DNA of 64,000 bases from assembly GCF_036898095.1 (NCBI RefSeq), contig NC_090726.1:32941628-33005627 (forward strand), written 5' to 3'. The position numbers were made by a program, and so were the translations under genes. Source of the DNA: Palaemon carinicauda (lineage: Eukaryota > Arthropoda > Malacostraca > Decapoda > Palaemonidae). The notes under the pieces are model-generated. The model made no database searches, was not told the DNA's origin, and saw nothing but the letters and a program-made list of their open reading frames with translations. This document shows, in pieces, positions 46,856 to 60,099 of this stretch (position 1 is its first letter; each line of letters starts with the position of its first letter).

Positions 46856-48674
46856 GATTTAATCGACCCTCCCTTCCTCCCCAGAGAGAACCAGTGGACC
46901 GAGGAAAAATTGAGGAGGTGTCAACAAGAAGTACTATAGTACCTGGCCACAGGTGGCGCTGGTAAGTACACCCCCTTCTAGTATTGTGATAGCTGGCGTA
47001 TCCCTCCATAGAATTCTGTCGGGCAACGGAGTTGACAGCTACATGATTATCGGGTAAGTATATTCAAAAATTTATTTTACTAATAAAAATAACATTTTTC
47101 CTAACTATGCAAACCTGAAACCTTTTATTAGGAGTAAACTTCATCAAAGCTGAAACGGCCGTTTAAACTTTAAATGAGGTATTGTAGTACAGTAGAAGGA
47201 GCTGGTGGGTGGTGTAACCTTCACTTTGATCTTAACTTAGGCAGTGTAACTTAAAGTTCTCAGGTTTGTAGTCTATAGTTAGGAATAATGCAATTTTAAA
47301 AATAGTCATTTGTTTCTACATATATACAAACTTCTTCCTTTATTTGAAAACTCATCCTAAGTAAGGGAGAAAGTCCCTAAAACAATCAGGCTGGTTTATT
47401 GGGCCAAAAAATGTCAGTGCACTTTAGTCTTTGGGAAAAGTGAAAGTGGAGACTCCTTTCCACCTCCCAACAAGCTAAGCATGAAGGTGTCGCAAGGTGT
47501 TAGGTTAGGTCCCTACCCTGTAACGGGTACATACATTCCATCCATCCTCCCCTTCATCTGGGAAGATGTGGGAGAAACTTCATTACAAAACTTGTCTATA
47601 AAGAAAGGTTACTAGGTCTTGAGGGTCACTTATATCTAGCGTCCGGTCCAGTACATTATGGAGCGACTGCTTCACCCCAGGACAAGGAGGATATTAATGA
47701 ACAAGTGGATAGGTATCAAGGTGTACGTATCCTTCAGGTTCATTAAATGTGGGAAGTCTTTTCTTGCTAGCCGATTGTATGGCACTTGCCATATCTTTGG
47801 TAGTCAACCTTATGTCACTTGCCGTTTCTTTGATGGCAGAACGTATGGTATTTGTCATTTCTTTGAAGACAAACCATACAAAAATTTGCCGTTCTTTGAT
47901 AGCAGACCATATGTTACTTATTGTTCATCTGATGAGATATTATGCAGTACTTGCTGTCTTTTATTGAAATTCGGAGGGGAGTTACCAGTACTTAGTTGAC
48001 TTTTCCTTGGAAGAGTTTGACCGAAAAGGCTCGTAGAACCATTAGGAAGACCAGAGTCAGAAAATTCCTTGCCTTCCGTCTGAATGGTGATGTTGAGCTT
48101 CAGGTGTAGGCCGAAGTATATGACTGCATCTAACAAAATTTCTACAAGAAACATCGTGACCTGCTCGGTGTTGTAAGAGACAGCGGAGGTAGCAGGAGTT
48201 TGCGCTCCCATACCTAGTACCAAAACCCATTCCAGAGTTGAAGTTTGTTACAGTACTACTACTCCCACAAACCCATGCAGAGGTATCATTCAATGTCTCA
48301 GGAGACTTGATCCGATCAATTGTCCTGTGCTTCAGTGAATTCTTCTTTCTACTCACTCTTCTGAAGAGTCAGAGAAAAGTCGAACATCCACGAAGGGGAA
48401 AGAATAGCAGAATCCTTTACAGTACAGTATTCCTACTGGCAGTGCCTGTGCTCATCCTTGGAAGAACCTAGCACAGTTGAGATACCACCGCAGTTATTGG
48501 GTCCTACCAGATAGCACTAATGTACATTAGATCTCTCTCTCTCTTTGCCTACACATACGCCAAATAGTCTGGCCTATTCTTTCCACATTCTCCTTTTTCA
48601 TCACACCTGACAACACTAAGATAACCAAAAATCCTCTTCACTCAGGGGGTAAGCTAATACACTGTAATAGTTCA

Positions 48675-48930
48675 ATGGCTGTTTTCCACCTGGTAAGGGT
48701 AGAAGAGTCGTTAGTTATGATAAGCAGCTCTTCTAGGAGAACACTCCAAAATCAAACTGTTGTTCGCTTGTCTTCGGTTAGATTTCTCTTGCCTGAGGGT
48801 ATACTCAGGCACAATATTCCGTTTCCTTTTTTCCTTTCCTCACTGGGCTATTTTCCCTGTTGGAACCCTTGGGCTTATAGCATCCTGCTTTTCCTATTAG
48901 GGTTATAGTTTGGCTAGTAGTAATAACATT
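48675..48930 (+). mobile_element. LINE family B 3' end
   Basis: It carries CACTGGGCTATTTTCCCTGT, CATCCTGCTTTTCC and TAGGGTTATAGTTTGGCTAG, then a TAG/TAA run; part of the 3' UTR upstream resembles the copy at 22840. Confidence 0.7.
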
Positions 48931-49939
48931 AGGTAGCATGTACTAGTGCGTGTATTTGTGAGAAATTAGCTCCGAGCTCATGTGTGTGCTAGTGACAACC
49001 GATTACTGGGAGCAATGCAGGTGCATGTTCTCGGGAGAATAGAGTGCAGTAACAGGTGCTAGAGCATGTGCTCATTCTCCTTATCACAAGATACCAGTAG
49101 TGGGTGCAAGTGCATGTGCTTGGTCTTGTGAGAACCAAGCACATTATCAGGTGCGTGAGCTCCTGTCCATTATACTGTATCGATTGGTCTAATTAGGCAG
49201 GGTTCGTTCCTGGTATACAGTATACTGTATCCTTTTACTTCGTAAATTAGGCAAGGACATACTGAGGGGAGGGCTCTTAGTACTGTACAGCACTGTTTCT
49301 TCCAGTGGATGGAATGGTGTGATGGAATGCCTGTCTTATGATGGGTTAGATCATCGTTAACATTTGTTTGAGCAAGATGCAAGATACATATGGCATCTCG
49401 GTGCTTGTACGAATGTTGATTGAAATGTTACCCGTTTCATACTCATTCGGAAATTGGTCTCTTGAATTTAGGCAGTATCGGCCCGTAGAAAGAATCTACA
49501 TCACTGAAGCATCTTGGGAACGTTATGAAGCCGGAAGTAACAAGGGCAGATGCCTGTCCCAACCAGCAGTGCTTGTGTTTAGTCTCACCAGGAACTGATC
49601 ACCTAGGCGTGACGTAAGCTTGGTGTAGGACTTCTCCTCCCATGAAACTGTAGAGGAACCGAGCAAAGGTTCACAGGGCTGCCAAATCTGTCGTCTTGTG
49701 CTTCGGTGACATCATCTTCCTCCTCTTCATGGTGAAAAAACCATGAGAAAGGACAGGTAACAGAAGGGCAATCCCCTTGATCTCTTGACTTGAAGGTAAC
49801 TATTACCGTAGGAAATGATGATCGTGAAGAACCGCAAGGAGATATGCCTTGCCTGGAAAGAACACAATCAGAATGTTCCCATGAAAGTGAAACATAATAG
49901 GAAAGGCAAGCCATGAAAACAATCACATGATACACTACA

Positions 49940-50650
49940 GGATTTGCAATGCTTGCTTACCAGAATGCATGAAGTATTACACGAAGTTGGGCTGAAGATA
50001 AATAGAAGACAGAGATGATGAGAACAGAGTATGCAATGGAACATTAAATATCATTGGAAGGAGAAAGGATTAATGAGGTAGAATCATTTAAGTATTTAGG
50101 AACTATGATCTCCAATACAGGGTCTTTAGAATTAGAGTTTTGTGAAAGATTGAAAAAAGCAAATCAGACAATGGCTAGGTTAAATAAATTTTGAAAACCA
50201 ATTTGCCTGAAATCACATATAAAAATCAGACTATTTATCAGTTTAGCAAGATCGGTGTTACTCTATGGACATGTCATGATATGATAATGAAACAATCTCC
50301 AACAGATTTTGTAGATTTGAGAACAAAGCCCTCAGAAGGGTATTGGGAGTTGAATAGCAGGACAGGATTAGAAAGGAAACTATAAGAAAGATTACTCGAG
50401 TGCCATATGTGGATGAGATCATGATGAGAGGTAGAGAGAGATGGTTTGGGCATGCTCTTCGCACTCCCCAAGAGAGATTAGTTCACCAAACGTTCAGTTG
50501 GGCTCCACAAGACACTAAAAGAGTTGGAAGACCCAGGCATACATGGCTGAGGACTATGAAGTGCAAAGTAGATGATGAATGGAGAAGTATTGAAATAAAA
50601 ATCAAGATAGAGATGACTGGTGAAATCTAACCGAGGCCCTTTGCATCAAT
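49940..50650 (+). pseudogene. LINE family A 3' coding end
   Basis: Broken frames read FKYLGTMISNTGSLELEF-like, KKANQTMARLNKF, SVLLYG, NKALRRVLGVE and, from 50400, MPYVDEIMMRGRERWFGHAL, RTPQERLVHQTF and VGRPRHTWLRTMKCKVDDEW. The (GAT)n run at 50665-50700 is the tail. This copy is uninterrupted at the site where the copy at 9452 carries a foldback element. Confidence 0.8.
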
Positions 50651-53600
50651 AGGCATAGCAGCAGGTGATGTTGATGATGATGATGATGACGACGACGATT
50701 CATTTTACTGGTATCTTGTCCCAGGAAAGATAGAAAGGAGCTTAATCCAAAGTTATGTGCCTCAAATCTCACGGAAGAAAATGAGAATCGCTTACCAAAA
50801 CATATACTCGGGGATGAGAATGTTACCAATCCATAACTTCTCGGCTCACATACAATGCAAGAATGTACTATATTTATTTTCTCACGAGAAAGACATTCCA
50901 GTTACCTACCGTCTGTAAGCAGGGAGAGATCAGTCAAGGGTGTTTTTGTCAATCAGCTAGACACAGTACAGTAATATGATACTGTATATTCCTGGTACTG
51001 TACTTGCTGTTACTCCCACGTATAAGTAGGGAGATCATTCAGCCTTGTCGTCGTCACTCGACTGGACGAGAGGTGAAAACCGAGGTTTTTCAACGACTGA
51101 TCATCAGGATTGCTCAAGATGTGATGAAAAGTTTTAATAACGCAGCTAACCTGAAATGTAGCATGATGGACCCTTAGTGCCTGGAAATAGTGCAAAGTAT
51201 TATCGTGGGCATAGATGATTGTTGCTAAGACCATCATGCACGTGAAATTCTCGTGCACTGAAGTTCGTGCTAGTGGGATACGATTGTGTTTGTTTAAGAT
51301 ATTGTGCACATGGAGATGATCGCATTCATGCTGGCTCTCGGGCATGTGGGGGATGATCATGTTCGTACTGTCTCTCTTTCGTGTGGCGATGCTCATCGAG
51401 AATCGTGATCGTATGTGTACCTATATTTCATGGAGAATGGGAACGACAAGCAGCCCTCATGTGTATGTGTGGAGAAAAAGTTTGTTGCTTAAGAAAACCA
51501 GACTAGTTTCATATAAAGAAGACAATCTTCAGAGAACTCGCCAGGCCAGCTCGTGGTCGTCTGGGAGTTGTGTGTGTAAAGAGATCACCTAATTGTCTGG
51601 GAAGTGTCCCCGGCAGGAGAGGAACTAGAGCGTAGCTCCTTGTACTTACCAGTAGCACCTGTGACAGGTCTATTGAGAGACAATATTTGAGACAAGGGCT
51701 GGAGCCCTTAAACCTCGACCCTTCTCCATGAGAAGGTTTTGTTATAACACTACTTCTTCCATGAAAGCATGCACACAAACTCCAGAGTCAAGACTGATGG
51801 TCGTCCTATGCTTCAGTAATTCCTATCCCAGTAGGTACCACCTCCAGAGATGCAGTTGTCGTCTAGAACTTTGCAACAGGCACCACATCCAAAGATTCTT
51901 TACTCTAGAAACCTTCATACAAGGGACAGTAGTAGCAGTGTGTATCAATATCATCAGCACGCTCTGCACTTTTCTCTCCTGAGAGAGAGAGATCTTGCCC
52001 GGGAAGGAGAATGGAGGGTGCTACCCTTCATCCAAACTAACAGTGCATAATAGCAATGTCTCTCTCACAGGGAAAGAAATGGTAAGAATTAAGTGAATGC
52101 AACTTCTATTGATCAAACTTCCTAGACTAAACAATGATGTCTTTTACTTAAAACTTCTCATAAGTCGTAGCGAAAAGAGAAAGGAGAACCTGAAGTTCAT
52201 CTTTGGAGTCATGTAGGCTGATGACAACACTCGTTAGGGAAACATACAACAGCCATGGGATACATCCTTAGCACCTTCTGGATCTATAGATGCAGAAGGG
52301 AAGAAAAAGGGCAATGGTCTACTGACTGAGCACCAAAAATTTCCAAGGAAAATCTTCCATAGGCTTCTGTTGTCGGTCACACATAGGAGGGATAGGACAG
52401 CAAAATAAATACTGCCTGTCAAGAACAAGTATATTGGATATCAGCAGTAACTGTAACAAAATTACATTTAAATACTGCAAATCCAAATGCATTATTCCTC
52501 AGAGACAACTGCGGGACCAAATATTTTGTCTGAAAGAAAAAGATAAAGATTAAGACAGCCAAATGAGGGCGCCAAGAATTACTTCCATACTTTCCGGAGG
52601 CAGAAGTTAAAGTGAAGTTTATGTTACCAGGTGGGTGGTATAGGCCTACCCACCACCCTCATGCTACTATTACAGACTATCACCACTACCTCAATTAAAC
52701 AGCTTCAGTATTCCCAACCTTACTGAAATCGTACTACTATTAAAGGTTGGTTTGTATTACGTGCACAGTATTAACAAACTAATTTACGTTTTGTGCTTCA
52801 GAACATTGTTAATAAAGGAACAATGTTCTGAAAGCCTGATAACCACCATATTTTACAATGAGTTTTCATGTATCTTGTACTTAGGAGTTTCCATTGCAAC
52901 AACCTGTTACTTGTTGACTTCACCCCCGAAATCTTTTTCAGCCTTTAAATACTAGTCTAGACATTATTTGCTGTTGCCATAGCTTTGTTTTACTTATAGC
53001 CTTTTTTTCTTTCTTTTTTCATATAAATAATCTATCTTATACTCATATCAATTTTAGTCATCTGCATATGACAGCTCCCGTAAAGGCTCTTTTCTGCAAT
53101 TTATTTTGTAACTAATCCTTTTGGGTATTTGTATGTCTTTTACAACTTTGGATTTAAGTAATGTTTTTATGTAAAGAAACGGGTAAGAAATACTTAAATT
53201 TTCATATAAAAATTTTATTGTACAATCCTTATATCTAAAATTACTGGTCTCAATGTATGAGAAATAAAATGAACTAAATATAAAAATGATGATTTTATAA
53301 TGAGGTTTGTACAACAGTGAGGCTGAAAAGCAAACTCTGAACAAAATTCCACACAATTCAAATATATAATCATACAAAAAATGCCCACACTCTACTACCC
53401 AAGTATCAAACGAAACACAAAAGGATGTATAAAATTTGTTATCCATCAGAGCACAAAATATGGTTCATAGGGATTACTAAGGTGCCATGCAACTACTAAG
53501 TAATCCTACAAATTTCACTTGAAAAAGGTTCAATTTAAACAGCCATCCACACTCGATAGACACAATGTATAAAGTAAACTTTCATTCAATGACGCAACAT

Positions 53601-54300
53601 AAGGTTTTGAGCTATTTATAATGTAAGAACATTACCTTATTGTTAAATGTTATAATCTGTAATTTGAAATCTTTGAGGTAAGAACCCTATGTTGTGAATA
53701 TTTTACCCTGAAAATATCAAAGGGACAATCAGTGAGACATCATGCACTGCTAATTTCACTACAATAACATGATAATACACACATTAGTACTGCTATAAAG
53801 TTATCAGTACTTTAACCATAATGTTCGTGTCTTCATTAAATTTTAAAGTGACCCTCATATCACCAAGAGACTGTGTTACAGCAAACATCTTACAACCCTT
53901 TACATTTGAAAAAAATAATAATAATAATAAAAATCGGTGATCTCCATGCGAAAGATAAAAAATGTGAAAATACATTGATCACCTTTACATCTTGGTGTAT
54001 ACGCTATTACTTTACTTTAAACCTGAGATTTGCACTGTAGTGGCCTCCAAGTATAGCAAAAGTTGCAGGACCACAGTTGGAAGTTTTACCATTACAAATT
54101 ACAGTTTAGTAAATAAGTAGAGGTCGAGCCATTCACAAAACAAAGCATAAATTGACTGCTATGTACAAAAATTTAATCAAATAAGCATATATTTTCATGC
54201 TATAGAAAAAAAAGTCATCTTCAATGTAAATCTTTTAGTCTGTGGGTCAAATATTTTTAACCCCCGACACCTGAAATAGTGCGTATAACCATACAGCATA

Positions 54301-54495
54301 TATAGTCCATTTCTTTTAGCGATGCATATTTGCACCGACTCGCGGCGGTGCCCTTTTAGCTCGGAAAAGTTTCCTGATCGCTGATTGGTTAGAATTATCT
54401 TGTCCAACCAATCAGCGATCCGGAAACTTTTCCGAGCTAAAAGGGCACCGCCGCGAGTCGGTGCAAATATGCATCGCTAAAAGAAATGGACTATA
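54301..54495. mobile_element. Foldback element, copy 3
   Basis: The cleanest copy: TATAGTCCATTTCTTTTAGC at the left and its exact complement GCTAAAAGAAATGGACTATA at the right. Arms carry GCACCGACTCGCGGCGGTGC with matching compensatory changes on both sides relative to copies 1 and 2. A TA target is likely. Confidence 0.92.
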
Positions 54496-54944
54496 GTATG
54501 TTTACAAAATAGCAATCAAGAACATGATCCAAAGAAAGTGTAATACATTTTCCATTGAAGAAAAGATCAATAGGACATATCTGCTGAACTTTACTAAAGG
54601 AAAATATTGCCTTACATTTTCATAGAAAATACATACCGGTAATTTTTAAATCCTGAGGATTAAGCCTTTTGCTTTCTTTCCTTAATAACAAATAACAAAG
54701 ATGATAACTGACTATTGCTCCATTATATTCACACCAAATGCACTCGAGAGGCTCACTGATTAAATACTGACAATTTAGTCTCGACAACAAACGCCAAAAG
54801 TAATTTGAGTGGAAGCAAGCAGTGTTCCTCCATTTTTGTATGTAATGCAAAATATTGTACATAACTTTCCAGTCCTCTTTTTCTTTAAAATAGAAAAATG
54901 CATTAAAATGTAATCATAAAAATTTATCAGACCCTACAGAGCAC

Positions 54945-55046
54945 ACCATACAATATTTTACAAAGTGAACAATAAATACAAAATGAAAAATTCAACACAA
55001 TATTTTACCAAGTGAACAATAAATACAAAATGAAAAATTCAACAGA
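54945..55046. repeat. About 48-bp direct repeat, two copies
   Basis: CAATATTTTACAAAGTGAAC, AATAAATACAAAATGAAAAA and TTCAAC are repeated once in tandem with a single change. Confidence 0.9.
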
Positions 55047-56724
55047 TTCAAACTGATATCTTGATTAGGATTGTGTACAAATAATGTTCTTAGATAAAGT
55101 ATCAGAAGCCTATGCGATTTTTTCAATCTATATTTAACATTCATGGTAGATTTAATCAACAATGGAAAAAACAATATAAGAATTGGTTACAATAATTTTA
55201 TGGAAAATTTACAGGTCATTTTCTCCAAAGAAGCTTTTGAGGTTCAAGATTTTACATATCTTCCAAGCAGGTACAGTAGTATTTCAAAACAACATTACAG
55301 TATAGTGAGATAATTATTACAAAATGATTTGACCAAAGTTTGCTTCTCTCTTCATGAACTGAATGTAATAAATTACACAAACTTATAAACAAATCTTTAG
55401 AACAAAGAATGCTCTATGTCAAAGCGATACTATTTAATAAAATGTTTAGAGAAAACTTCATAATTACCATCATCGTAATAACACCTTCGGTAATATTCTT
55501 CAGAGAAATAACTTAAAACTTTTTTTTTCAAATTCTTTAATTATGCTGGGCATTTCCTCCCAATAATATGTTCCATTATTCTGACATCATTTTCTTTCTG
55601 TACCATTCATATTATGCCCACAGACTTAATCTTACTGAAAATATTCCATCCTTGAACACACCATCCCTTCCCCTTATAGACATTGAAGATATTTGGGTAT
55701 GAAAAATAGCAATAATGAGCTACGTCATATCCCAAATGCTAAAGAAAATACTAAAAAAAGAAGATAGGAATAAAAAATCTGGCCACACTGTTGGAATGCT
55801 TGTCTGCAAAGCTATGCGGCTGAAGGGTCTAAGCCCTGTCAACCTCAACCTTTCATTTGAAGAGATGTGATCAAACATTCTCCAAGTGAGGCATGACGAC
55901 ACATCATGCAGTCTGCAATTCCACTGTAACCTAGCCAGGGTCACAATTGTCAGCCTACTGAGATCACAGATATTGTTCCCTTTAATTGTATGGAGTATTC
56001 GCCTGCTTGCTCTTGGCTCCTATAGGTACACCTATCATTCGTCCCCTGCCTTCTTTTTCTCTTCAATAAGGTGGAAATCTCATGGGATGTCTAACAGGAT
56101 GTCCAGAGGAGAGTCTGCCCACACCTCTGGAAAAGTCTCAAGCTTTATTTTATAATATGTCTGATACTGGTTAAATACATACTTCACAAGTGTTACACTC
56201 CAGCTTTAGAGCTGTCACAAAAAAATATATATACACAACCACACTATCAGGAGCTCTTCCTCCACATCACACTCACACCATTCTAGTGTCCTTAATCCTC
56301 ACACTTATTTACTGCATATTACAGACATCCACATAGTAAAATAAAAGAAAAAAATCATCCCTTTAGTGATATCACTAAAACAATAGGACACTAATCTTTG
56401 GCTGACATCCAACACAATGGATGGCCTGGTTCTGCAGAGCTTGGGAATGTAATACATTGCATACATACCATAAATAAAAAAAACTCAAGACAATCCTAGA
56501 AAACAAAATTAAGGGGCTATATGTAGTATGATAAGAACATTTAATCAAACTTGCTTAAATAACGTTCAATTGTGTGTACTGAAATCCATACGCACATACA
56601 TACACATATTCAAAACTTCATATTTGAATGAATTCCTCCAGAAAACCTGATGAGCAAGCATCATGGGATGAAACAGCTAAGGGAAGATAAACAGAGAGTG
56701 CACAGCACAGGCCACAATCCACAC

Positions 56725-56900
56725 TCACACTCTAAGAATCTCAAGACACTTGTTGTAACAGATGGCAATCCAGTCTGGCTGAGTAGCTCCCCATTGAATC
56801 TGGTTGATCTCTCCCTCAGCTGCTGTGTATGCGAGGATTGGGTCTTCAATTGCTCTGGGCATCTGCTGCACATCCCAAATGAGAGCCTGGTGATCATCAC
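56725..56900 (-). CDS. DCAF7: DCAF7/WDR68, last coding exon
   Basis: The exon begins after the acceptor CTTTTACAG at 56901 in phase 1. It reads [40 protein letters not shown] and [18 protein letters not shown], then TGA at 56727-56725. This is the conserved C-terminus of DCAF7 (human WDR68/HAN11, fly wings apart), including the final WD repeat with its LIWD. DCAF7 is a WD40 propeller that serves as a scaffold for DYRK1 and HIPK kinases and as a CUL4-DDB1 adaptor in nucleus and cytoplasm. The phase matches the exon at 58604-58721 exactly and no defect is visible. Confidence 0.95.
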
Positions 56901-57149
56901 CTGTAAAAGAGCAAATCTAAATTGATATAGTGGATTTGTTACAATATCAATACTGTCCCTATTTCAAGACTGGACCGTATGTTCGGATTTCTGTACTCCA
57001 TGAATGGCTGGATTTACAACCAATAACCACTTGGAGAAAAAATCCTATAAACAATGTACAGTACTGTAAGGTGTAGTCTAGCTGAAGAAACTAACATTTT
57101 TAGGAGTTTATAAACTACCTTATTTTATATACTTTTATCTATTAATCAA

Positions 57150-58140
57150 GGCACTTCCCCCAATTTTGGGAGGTAGCCGACAAAACAAAAACAAAAGGGA
57201 CTTTCTTCTCTTCGCTCCTCCCTGCCTGATGAGGGATTCAGCCGAGTTTAGTTGATACTGCTAGGGTGCCACAGCCTAGCCTCCCCCATTATCCAACACA
57301 AATGAAGTTTCATATGCTGAACGCCCTACTGCTGCTACCTCAGCAGTTACCAAAGCAACTGGAGGAAGCAGCAGGACCTCAAGGAACTGCGTCACAATCG
57401 TTTGCCTTTCATTCCTACTTCTAGCATGCTATTTTGCCTCTCTTACATCTATCCTCCTATCACCTACAGCTTTCTTCACTCTATCCATTCATCCAAACCT
57501 TGGCCTTCCTCTTCTACTTCTCCCATCAACTCTAGCAATCATCACCTTCTTCAGCCATTTTCCATTTTCTCTACATGGCTAAACCACCTGAACATATTCA
57601 AATGCACTCTAGTTGCTAAATAATTTCTTACACCCGTTCTCAACCTCACACTAGACAATTTCATTCCCCATAATTCCTATCCATACATAACAGTTGGTTA
57701 CAATCACTTTCTCATACAGAACTAGAACTCTCTTTACATGCACTTCTAACCCTCTATTCTTTGCCACTCCCTTCACTGTCCCCAACATTTTACATCCTTC
57801 ATTCACTCTGATGTACATCTGCTTCCACTCCATCATTTGCAACAACAGACCCCAGGTACTTAAACTGATCTACTTCCTCAACATGACATTCAACCTTGCA
57901 CCATCCTCCCTTCTCATGTATCTCATAACCTTAATTTACCCACATCAACCTTCAACTTCCTTCCCTTACACACCCTTCCAAACACTGTCGCTAATCGACC
58001 CAACTTCTCCGAGTACGCAACCAGTTTAGTATCACTCACATACAACTGATTTCCCTCCCACTCATGATTACTCTCGTCTATTAGTTTCAATCCTCGATCA
58101 AGCACTCGAGCATTCACCTCAAATATTAGTTTTCGTGAGG
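57150..58140 (-). pseudogene. LINE fragment in DCAF7 last intron
   Basis: Minus-strand frames read NARVLDRGLKLIDESN, NQLYVSDTKLVAYSEKLGRL and CKGRKLKVDVGK (57923-58117; a degenerate YADDTxL-type motif C followed by the usual KxNVGKSKV segment). Next comes DQFKYLGSVVANDG-like sequence (about 57880), then ARVMLGTVKGVAKNRGLEVH-like and VIVTNCYVW (57651-57845). The fragment ends near the tail sequence CAAAACAAAAACAAAAGGGA at 57180. It is on the same strand as the gene. Confidence 0.65.
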
Positions 58141-58603
58141 TTTTACACTTGATATATATTTTTTTTTTTTTTTTTTTTTGCTGGGCAATAAATAATTTAT
58201 GTAAAGGAATTTATTTGATTTTTATTTCAATTATTAAGTATCGATGGAGAATTAGAAAACAACTTCAAATAAAAAGATGTACGGAGTCATGATTCTACAG
58301 TATTTGTCTTGCATGTTTGTAATCATACTTTCTCCTTGTCACCCAAAACAAACAGAACTATTTCAGGCTTTTGTAGTCTTTATCAATGCTGTGCATACAT
58401 ACAACCTAGGTATTAGTTTATCTTTTATTATATCTTCCCAATAAATTCTCTATCTAGTTTGTGTTGAGCAGACTCTTTCTTATTTTCTAATTTTGTCTTA
58501 GGGAATCATTTTGAAATATATATACATTAGATTGCAGTGCAAGGACATCAGAACAGATTCAGTTTTAAATCATAAACACACCAACAAATACACAACCACT
58601 TAC
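58141..58603. other. DCAF7 intron sequence; no feature seen
   Basis: A T-run at 58161-58180 is followed by ordinary AT-rich sequence. Confidence 0.4.
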
Positions 58604-58721
58604 CAGCAGTACATATATGGACCGAAGAATGAGGAGCCCAAGCAATTCCATTTACACACGCTCGATGATTATTCAGTCTGGCAACCGGAGTGCAAGGAAC
58701 ACGTACATCAAGGATGATCAC
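58604..58721 (-). CDS. DCAF7: DCAF7/WDR68, penultimate coding exon
   Basis: This is a 118-bp exon between the acceptor TGTCTGCAG and the donor GTAAGT. It enters in phase 0 after the glutamate of the upstream exon and leaves in phase 1. The translation VIILDVRVPCTPVARLNNHR, ACVNGIAWAPHSSVHICTA matches the corresponding DCAF7 segment nearly residue for residue, including the ILDVR end of one WD repeat and the H...WAPHS start of the next. It is too short for an open-frame scan because it needs splicing. Confidence 0.95.
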
Positions 58722-59599
58722 CTGCAGACATAAAGAGTTTATGGATAAAACTTACATAGGAATCTAAAGGTAGCAATATACAATCTACAAGCATACAACT
58801 GTGAACACGGTCATAGCAAATTTAAAGTCTGAAGGATAAGCTGAACATTAAAAATAAAAATCTTAACATGGTCCATGTGATAATGTGTTGATTCAGTCAA
58901 CTGTGTCTAGCAGTGAGCAGAATGCATGAAACAGAAGTTCCTTTAATTCATTGCTTTTTCTTTTTTTTATGTAAAGTATATACTGTATTGTATTCTTGTT
59001 TAAGGACTAATCAATAGAGACCTTCCTCAGAATATTTTTAAAGTACTTTATACTACTAATACTGTATTGCTACTACTATCAATCATAAGGAGGTTTGAAT
59101 AATTCAACGAGACTATTAATTGCATTTCTAGACTCAAAAAGCTTACTAGGATTTCTTAAATTTAAGCCAGGTCAAGTGTAAAAAGTTATATAATGTGGGA
59201 AGATACTAAAAAGAATGGATAAAAAGTAAAAGGCATAAACCAATCCAGAAAGGAAACAGCCAAAATTAAAAACCCTAGACATTCATAATCAGCCCTGTTG
59301 TTTGTAACAAGATATCCCAGAAAACTTGAATGACAGTCTGCTAGTTGCCTTTTTGTATGTTTGTCCAGACACTGATGTATTGAACAACTAATTACGTAAT
59401 TCTTCATGTCATCTGACCAATCAACAGGCAGAGTCAAAGCACTCGTAATTTTTCAAAATTATGAAATATTTGATTTTGCATTTAAAATACAGCTAAATTC
59501 TTAACAAACCTATGTCAAAATAACCTTACTAACTAGGCACCGTTTAGTTGTGATTTTTACTTAATCTGGCATAATTTTGTAAAATATACTAAAATCACA
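58722..59599. other. DCAF7 intron sequence; no feature seen
   Basis: AT-rich, no repeat recognised apart from the DIRS element that follows. Confidence 0.4.
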
Positions 59600-60099
59600 A
59601 ATTTTTAGTCGTAGTATTTTCCCTAACATACAAAATTGAGTCCTTTAATTAGAATTATGGATATAAGTGAAGCTGGAACGCAGCAGTTAATATAACATGG
59701 TGTAAACAACAGACAGATCATTACCTATTCGTAATGGGAGGCGACTTCCCAACCCCACTGGCTCATTAACAACTCACTTAAATGGAAGTCTGAGACCTTC
59801 ATGGGGGCTGATGATGGTGGGAAAGTTTGAGTAAAGGACTCGGCTTTGTATATTTAGGTAAAACATGAATTACTTACAAAAGTTTGTTATTTGTTTCTAC
59901 ATGAATACAAACCATCATCCTTTACTCAAGAGACTTATCTTTACGTGAGAGGAGGTTCCATTTCCACTGGCTGGAAACTCAAAACTCTAGCATCTAAGAA
60001 GCGGGTTATTTTCAATCCAGAATCCTGTGTTGTAGACCTGGCAAAGAAGTGGGTTTGCTGATGCTATAGCTTGAAGGCCATTTCAAGATTATGGTTTGA

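Larger units (their letters stand above)
40368..47097 (+). mobile_element. DIRS-type retrotransposon, element 1 (most complete)
   Basis: The left repeat 40378-40540 (TGTAGCTGTCAACTCCGTTG, CGCCACCTGTGGCCAGGTAC) occurs inverted at 46900-47050 with almost no differences, so the insertion is young. The internal complementary region at 46770-46855 pairs with both tips. Order inside: 5' leader, gag-like region with a 15-bp repeat, 16-bp repeat, partial reverse transcriptase, RNase H, tyrosine recombinase. There is no integrase, and no target duplication is visible, as expected for DIRS. Coding frames are broken. Confidence 0.85.
47098..52765. mobile_element. Degenerate DIRS-like element 4 with LINE insertions
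   Basis: The left part 47100-47240 (CCTAACTATGCAAACCTGAAAC, GTTTAAACTTTAAATGAGGT, GGTGGGTGGTGTAACCTTCA) has a diverged inverted counterpart at 52600-52760 (TGAAGTTTATGTTACCAGGT, CCTCAATTAAAC, TTGGTTTGTATTAC). Interior sequence repeats a loose motif (GTCGTCTTGTGCTTCGGTGA-type) near 48330, 49700 and 51810, resembling the repeat-filled gag regions of the other copies. No polymerase motif was found, so it may be a deletion derivative. Frame 47658-47999 contains repeated FFDxRPYxxCxF-like units and is not a recognisable gene. Confidence 0.5.
52766..56724 (-). other. AT-rich 3' UTR and 3' flank of DCAF7
   Basis: About 4 kb with no coding signal. A minus-strand AATAAA (TTTATT on the plus strand at 56144-56149) lies about 580 bp past the DCAF7 stop and is a candidate polyadenylation signal; others occur further on. 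How far the UTR runs cannot be told from sequence. The region contains one foldback element and one short tandem duplication. Confidence 0.4.

Noticed and set aside
47658..47999. 113-residue frame with Cys/Phe-rich repeats as a zinc-finger protein
   Set aside because: The spacing does not fit C2H2 or other fingers, and it lies in a degenerate DIRS-like element with low-level internal repetition.
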